Below, in pieces: positions 60,418 to 64,000 of a DNA stretch of 64,000 bases (positions are counted from its first letter, which is position 1; each line of letters starts with the position of its first letter). A program made the position numbers and the translations under genes. Location of the stretch: NCBI GenBank assembly GCA_000525025.1, contig JCKJ01000001.1, positions 1,426,001 through 1,490,000 on the forward strand. The letters are read 5' to 3'. This DNA comes from Methylophilaceae bacterium 11 (lineage in GTDB: Bacteria; Pseudomonadota; Gammaproteobacteria; Burkholderiales; Methylophilaceae). Below the pieces are notes generated by a model. The model had not been told where the DNA came from, searched no databases, and saw only the letters and a program-made list of their open reading frames with translations.

Positions 60418-62382
60418 TCACTCTTCCGAATGTGGCTGAAACTCAATGATAGGAATGCGCAAACTAAATGTAGTCGGCTGCTCCAAATCACTCTCCACCG
60501 CAATTGCACCCCCATGTTTTTCAATCACAGTTTTGACGAAATATAAGCCCAATCCAACGCCATCTGCAACCTCATCATTAGGCTTAATGCGCGAAAATCG
60601 CTTAAAAAGATAACGCTGCTCATCTTTAGATATCCCCGCACCATCGTTAGTTACAGAGAACAATACACTACGCTTATCAGCGTCCACCTTAAGCGCAATG
60701 CGTACCGTTGAGTCTACCGGCCCATATTTCACCGCGTTCAATATCATATTGAGCAATGCGCGATGGAGTAAGCCAAAGTTACCTAGTACCCATACCATAC
60801 CATCTACCAAGACGCGGCTGAGCTCTATATCTTTCATTAAGGCCACCTCATAAGCATCATCAATAGCTTGATGCACAAGGCCAACAAAATCAATTTCATT
60901 AAACTGCGCAACATCCATCATTTCTGCGCGTGAGGCATGCAAAAAGCCTTCCGCCAAACCTAATGCTTGCGACAAAGGGCTATGTAACTGAGGCAGCATA
61001 TCTGGATGCTGTTTCAGCGTCATCAGTGCACTCACAATAGGTGCACGCAAATCGTGTGAAATAAACGCCAACGTTTCTTTTCTATCGTTTTGTAAAAACC
61101 TCAACTGCTGTGAGGCAGCGCGCACTTGGTCAATGCGGGTATCAAACACATCATAATGTTCTATCGAATGCTCGGCAGTTTGCACAGGCAGCGCAATGAG
61201 GTTTTCTCGCAAATAGGCTAACTCAAAATCAAGAAACCGTTGCGCGGCCTCCAGCTTTCGCCAGCTCCATATGGGGTAAGCAATCATCAGCGCCACCAGC
61301 GCTGCTGCTGGCGGCATCCACACGCCAAAAAACTTGGGCACCATGCCAGAAATCAATGTAATCAAAATCAGAAAAAGCAATGTACATACAAAACCCGGCA
61401 AAGCAGGCAATTTTGGCATCCACAACAAAGGCATCAGGGCGACAGCTACCACAATCAATGTACTCAACCACAATGGCATAGACTGTATTAACCGGTCATC
61501 TCGAATAGAAGCGAGCACGTTGGCATGAAACTCTACACCAGCCATGGGCTGACCCCTTCCAGAAACTGGCGTAGACAGCAAATCATTCATGCCTAGTGCT
61601 GTAGCACCTACCAGCACAATTTTGTCTTTGAATAACCCGGCAGGAAACTCCCTCTTCAATACTTGCGCATACGAAATTCTAGGAAAATGTCCGGGTGGTC
61701 CAATAAAGTTAATTTTCCTCTGGCCTTTCCTCGCTAATGTAAAAGGGTTCACTTTGGGATCAAACGCTAAATCGAAGCGGTTTTGTGTGGGTTTATTTTC
61801 CGCCACATTAAGAACTGCCTGTGAAAATAGCTGCCAAGTGGGGGTACCCACGCCTTCAAACAAGTACACACTTCTTGCGATACTGTCTGCATCAAGCACT
61901 GCGTGCACGCTGCCCATATCAGCACTATGCTCAATTAAGCTTGGTAAAGGTAGTGTCTCTATGATTTGACCATTGGCACGCGTGGTTTCTAACAATACTG
62001 GCAACACCACTTTTTTAGACTGTGCGATAGCTTCTGCTAACAATGCATCTGCACCCGGAGATTGCAGCTCTTGTTCTGAGAAAACAATATCCATGCCAAT
62101 AGCAGCGGGCTGTTCTGCATTGAGCCGTTGGATTAATTGCGCATGGGTTGTTCTTGACCAAGGCCAGCGGCCAAGTTGAGATAAGCTATATTGGTCTATT
62201 GCAACAATAATGACATCATCCGGCAGCGCTTGCGGCAGTATCTTTTGACCAATATCGAAAACCAAGTAATCCACCCGGTCCAACACATGTGTAAGGTGAA
62301 TAACGAGTGTAAGCACCAGCAGAATTAGCGCCGAGGACGCTAAATCATTAAGTTTTATATGATGAAATGTAAGCCCCAGCAC
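60418..62382 (-). CDS. CHASE2-domain sensor histidine kinase
   Basis: A 654-residue membrane kinase. An N-terminal TM is followed by an extracytoplasmic CHASE2 domain (about 30-290; VIIVAIDQYSLSQLGRWPWSRTTHAQLI, GMDIVFSEQ, and IVLVGATALGMNDLLSTP). Two or three TM helices then precede a HisKA domain with phospho-acceptor His in LAFISHDLRAPIVSALM. The HATPase domain has NMILNAVKYG and DGVGLGLYFVKTVIEKHGG. Its GTG start overlaps the stop of the FecR/LysM gene (TAGTG), so the two are translationally coupled. No response regulator is next to it. Confidence 0.9.
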   Translation of the reverse strand: MLGLTFHHIKLNDLASSALILLVLTLVIHLTHVLDRVDYLVFDIGQKILPQALPDDVIIVAIDQYSLSQLGRWPWSRTTHAQLIQRLNAEQPAAIGMDIVFSEQELQSPGADALLAEAIAQSKKVVLPVLLETTRANGQIIETLPLPSLIEHSADMGSVHAVLDADSIARSVYLFEGVGTPTWQLFSQAVLNVAENKPTQNRFDLAFDPKVNPFTLARKGQRKINFIGPPGHFPRISYAQVLKREFPAGLFKDKIVLVGATALGMNDLLSTPVSGRGQPMAGVEFHANVLASIRDDRLIQSMPLWLSTLIVVAVALMPLLWMPKLPALPGFVCTLLFLILITLISGMVPKFFGVWMPPAAALVALMIAYPIWSWRKLEAAQRFLDFELAYLRENLIALPVQTAEHSIEHYDVFDTRIDQVRAASQQLRFLQNDRKETLAFISHDLRAPIVSALMTLKQHPDMLPQLHSPLSQALGLAEGFLHASRAEMMDVAQFNEIDFVGLVHQAIDDAYEVALMKDIELSRVLVDGMVWVLGNFGLLHRALLNMILNAVKYGPVDSTVRIALKVDADKRSVLFSVTNDGAGISKDEQRYLFKRFSRIKPNDEVADGVGLGLYFVKTVIEKHGGAIAVESDLEQPTTFSLRIPIIEFQPHSEE

Positions 62383-64000
62383 TATTCCGGGTATGCATAG
62401 AATTCATAAACCGTGGCAGCACTCACCACCCCATCGCTGTCCGCATGACGGATATATAGAGTCTGCTTTCCGTACTCTTTGAGCAAGAATTGGTAGTCCG
62501 TCTCAACACCACGTTTAACCCACACATCTTTTTGCTGATTCGCATCATTGTCCAGATTAAATTGATAACTTAATCCATCCGCAGGCGGTAGCGTGTGAAT
62601 GTTGACACGATTGTCAGCAACGTCTATCCAGAACTGGTGGAGATCCGGCTTGCTAGGTATAGGTCTGACGCTAAACTGCGCGACTTGATCAAACGGACCC
62701 TGATCATCTCGCCCATCCGCTTGCATCTCTATACTTGCCACACGCCAATAATAAGTCGCTGGAGGCAATGACTGCACTGCCTGATACTCTGTGTTTTCGA
62801 TGCGTCGCTGCTCAATGATGTGCTTAAAATCCACGTCTTTTGCAATGTCTAACTGATAGGCCTGTGCATTGGCGACTGTCTTCCATTTGAACATTGGGCG
62901 CGCATCCCCAGTACGTTCACCTGCACTAGGCGAAACCAGTGCCGGCGCAAACGGCTGTGCATTCAAGGTAAAAGCATGCACACTCTCGTAACCTGCAATA
63001 CCGTATGCATCACGTGCGTGCACACTCAGATAGTAATGACCATCAGGGATATCTTCAAACACTAGCTGAGGCTTGGCTGATGTGAATTCCGCCGTCAATT
63101 GATTGATTGTGACATCGGTAGCCACTTTACCTTGCCAAGACACTGCCGCAGCCTGATCTGGCATATCGAACACCACGGGTAAATGGGTAAATTGTGAGTT
63201 AAGGCTAGTGGTATCTACAGCAGAAAGCAGCATGGTGGGTGGCATCGGTGGCTTGCCTTTTTCTGCCTGACTACCAAACCCTGCATTCACGATGACTTCA
63301 TTATCTGCTGCTTGCAAACTCACTTGACCTGCCAGCGTAGCTTGCAGGGTATGCGTGTCATCTGCATCCACGCGAAACTTCGTCCCACGTACAGCGGCGA
63401 CTGCGCTAGGCGTGATAATTTGCATGGCATTGCCTTTGATATGTTTGGGATTAGCGACCGTTTCGGCCTGACCTTGCTGCAAACGCAGCTTGGTATCCAC
63501 CATTGCGCCTCCACTATACAAGCTCATCGTATCTAATACCAACTTTGCATTGGATGCAAGGCTTGTCAGCGTGCCATCGGCAAACTGAAGCGTCACTTTA
63601 CTGTTGTCTTTGGTGATAAGGGTCGCTCCAGGACCTAGCGCTTGGCCTAGCCGTAACGGAACTAATGTTGACGGATTAGGTGCTTGCGCGCCCAGCTGCA
63701 AAAACACTTGACCACTGACCTGCACTGCCTGCGCTGAAGCTGGCACTTGTTTAACCAAAGTGAGTGGCACTTGTAAAATAAATCCAATAGGGATGCGATA
63801 AGGATCTTTAATATGATTAAGCCGCTGGAGCTTTATCCAATCATTAGGATTGATTAAATGTGCACGGGAAAAATGAATAAGATTATCGCCAGGATGCATG
63901 GCGTAACGCCATATCATATCGTTCTCAGCAGCATGCACACTCAGTGTTGAAAATGCATATAAGGCAATCAGTATTGAATGTGCAGCAGTCTTGTTTAAAC
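62382..64000 (-). CDS. FecR-domain protein with N-terminal LysM, 5' end outside window
   Basis: A periplasmic protein that runs past the right edge. The open frame continues upstream of GTG 63938 to the window end as a signal-peptide-like stretch (HSILIALYAFSTLSVHA then AENDMIWRYA), so the true start is at or beyond 64000. A LysM-like module (MHPGDNLIHFSRAHLINPNDWIKLQRLN, IPIGFILQVPL) is followed by a FecR domain (VTLQFADGTLTSLASNAKLVLD, ITPSAVAAVRGTKFRV) and then fibronectin-like beta repeats. It is coupled to the CHASE2 kinase gene, a combination that suggests cell-envelope sensing. Confidence 0.85.
   Translation of the reverse strand, partial: LNKTAAHSILIALYAFSTLSVHAAENDMIWRYAMHPGDNLIHFSRAHLINPNDWIKLQRLNHIKDPYRIPIGFILQVPLTLVKQVPASAQAVQVSGQVFLQLGAQAPNPSTLVPLRLGQALGPGATLITKDNSKVTLQFADGTLTSLASNAKLVLDTMSLYSGGAMVDTKLRLQQGQAETVANPKHIKGNAMQIITPSAVAAVRGTKFRVDADDTHTLQATLAGQVSLQAADNEVIVNAGFGSQAEKGKPPMPPTMLLSAVDTTSLNSQFTHLPVVFDMPDQAAAVSWQGKVATDVTINQLTAEFTSAKPQLVFEDIPDGHYYLSVHARDAYGIAGYESVHAFTLNAQPFAPALVSPSAGERTGDARPMFKWKTVANAQAYQLDIAKDVDFKHIIEQRRIENTEYQAVQSLPPATYYWRVASIEMQADGRDDQGPFDQVAQFSVRPIPSKPDLHQFWIDVADNRVNIHTLPPADGLSYQFNLDNDANQQKDVWVKRGVETDYQFLLKEYGKQTLYIRHADSDGVVSAATVYEFYAYPE

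Noticed and set aside
61229-61491. Long antisense frames within the CHASE2 kinase gene
   Set aside because: These are shadows of the real coding frame without motifs or start signals; the same applies to other antisense frames over lon, tig, umuC, pabB and trbL.

Overview
The window is chromosomal DNA of a methylotrophic betaproteobacterium, most likely a member of the Methylophilaceae (Methylotenera/Methylophilus type). The evidence is the ribulose-monophosphate formaldehyde-assimilation set (hexulose-6-phosphate synthase, hexulose-6-phosphate isomerase and transaldolase at 56.9-59.3 kb) next to methanofuran/tetrahydromethanopterin-pathway genes (mfnD-, mfnF-, mfnE-like and pabB, 51.9-56.1 kb), together with betaproteobacterial-style housekeeping genes.

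Left core (1-15.78 kb): the end of glyoxalase II, lytic transglycosylase MltD, a peptide-type ABC transporter (binding protein and two permeases, no ATPases), fabI, ppiD, tRNA-Asp(GTC), tRNA-Val(TAC), HU, and the proteostasis run tig-clpP-clpX-lon on the minus strand, then ridA.

Mobile element (about 15.78-45.71 kb): an integrated element of about 30 kb sits in the 3' half of tRNA-Leu(TAG). The intact tRNA is at the right end (45652-45736) and a 57-nt 3' fragment with 55/57 matching bases is at the left end beside a tyrosine recombinase. The element looks like a reduced IncP-1-type plasmid. It has a TrfA-type initiator with an iteron and DnaA-box origin, an RP4-like transfer core in RP4 order (relaxase and TraJ/MobC, then oriT, then traK-traL-traM), and an orphan trbJ/trbK-like/trbL group without the rest of a type IV secretion system. 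That suggests mobilisation through, or remodelling of, a helper's mating pore.

The cargo falls in two blocks. The left block (17.1-31.3 kb) carries a Type ISP restriction-modification enzyme, a TcmP / Gp37-Gp68 three-Cys pair, a umuDC operon with a perfect 25-nt palindrome at its start, a giant HNH-NACHT-type NTPase, an HMCES/YedK-like protein and a secreted thermonuclease. The right block (39.9-43.5 kb) is a compact four-gene cassette of unknown role. It encodes a two-TM protein, a proteasome-beta/HslV-like N-terminal-threonine hydrolase, a HEPN-like protein with an intact RNxxxH motif, and a GGCT-like protein. This cassette is my best candidate for an undescribed (possibly anti-phage or stress) system.

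Right core (45.74-64 kb): a TolC/MFP/RND efflux operon, the methanofuran/H4MPT genes on the minus strand, a HisA-like gene, the RuMP genes, a GGDEF cyclase with an altered motif (GGDEW), and a FecR/LysM protein translationally coupled to a CHASE2 sensor kinase. The FecR/LysM gene runs off the right edge. All functions are inferred by reading motifs and by recall of families; no searches were run.
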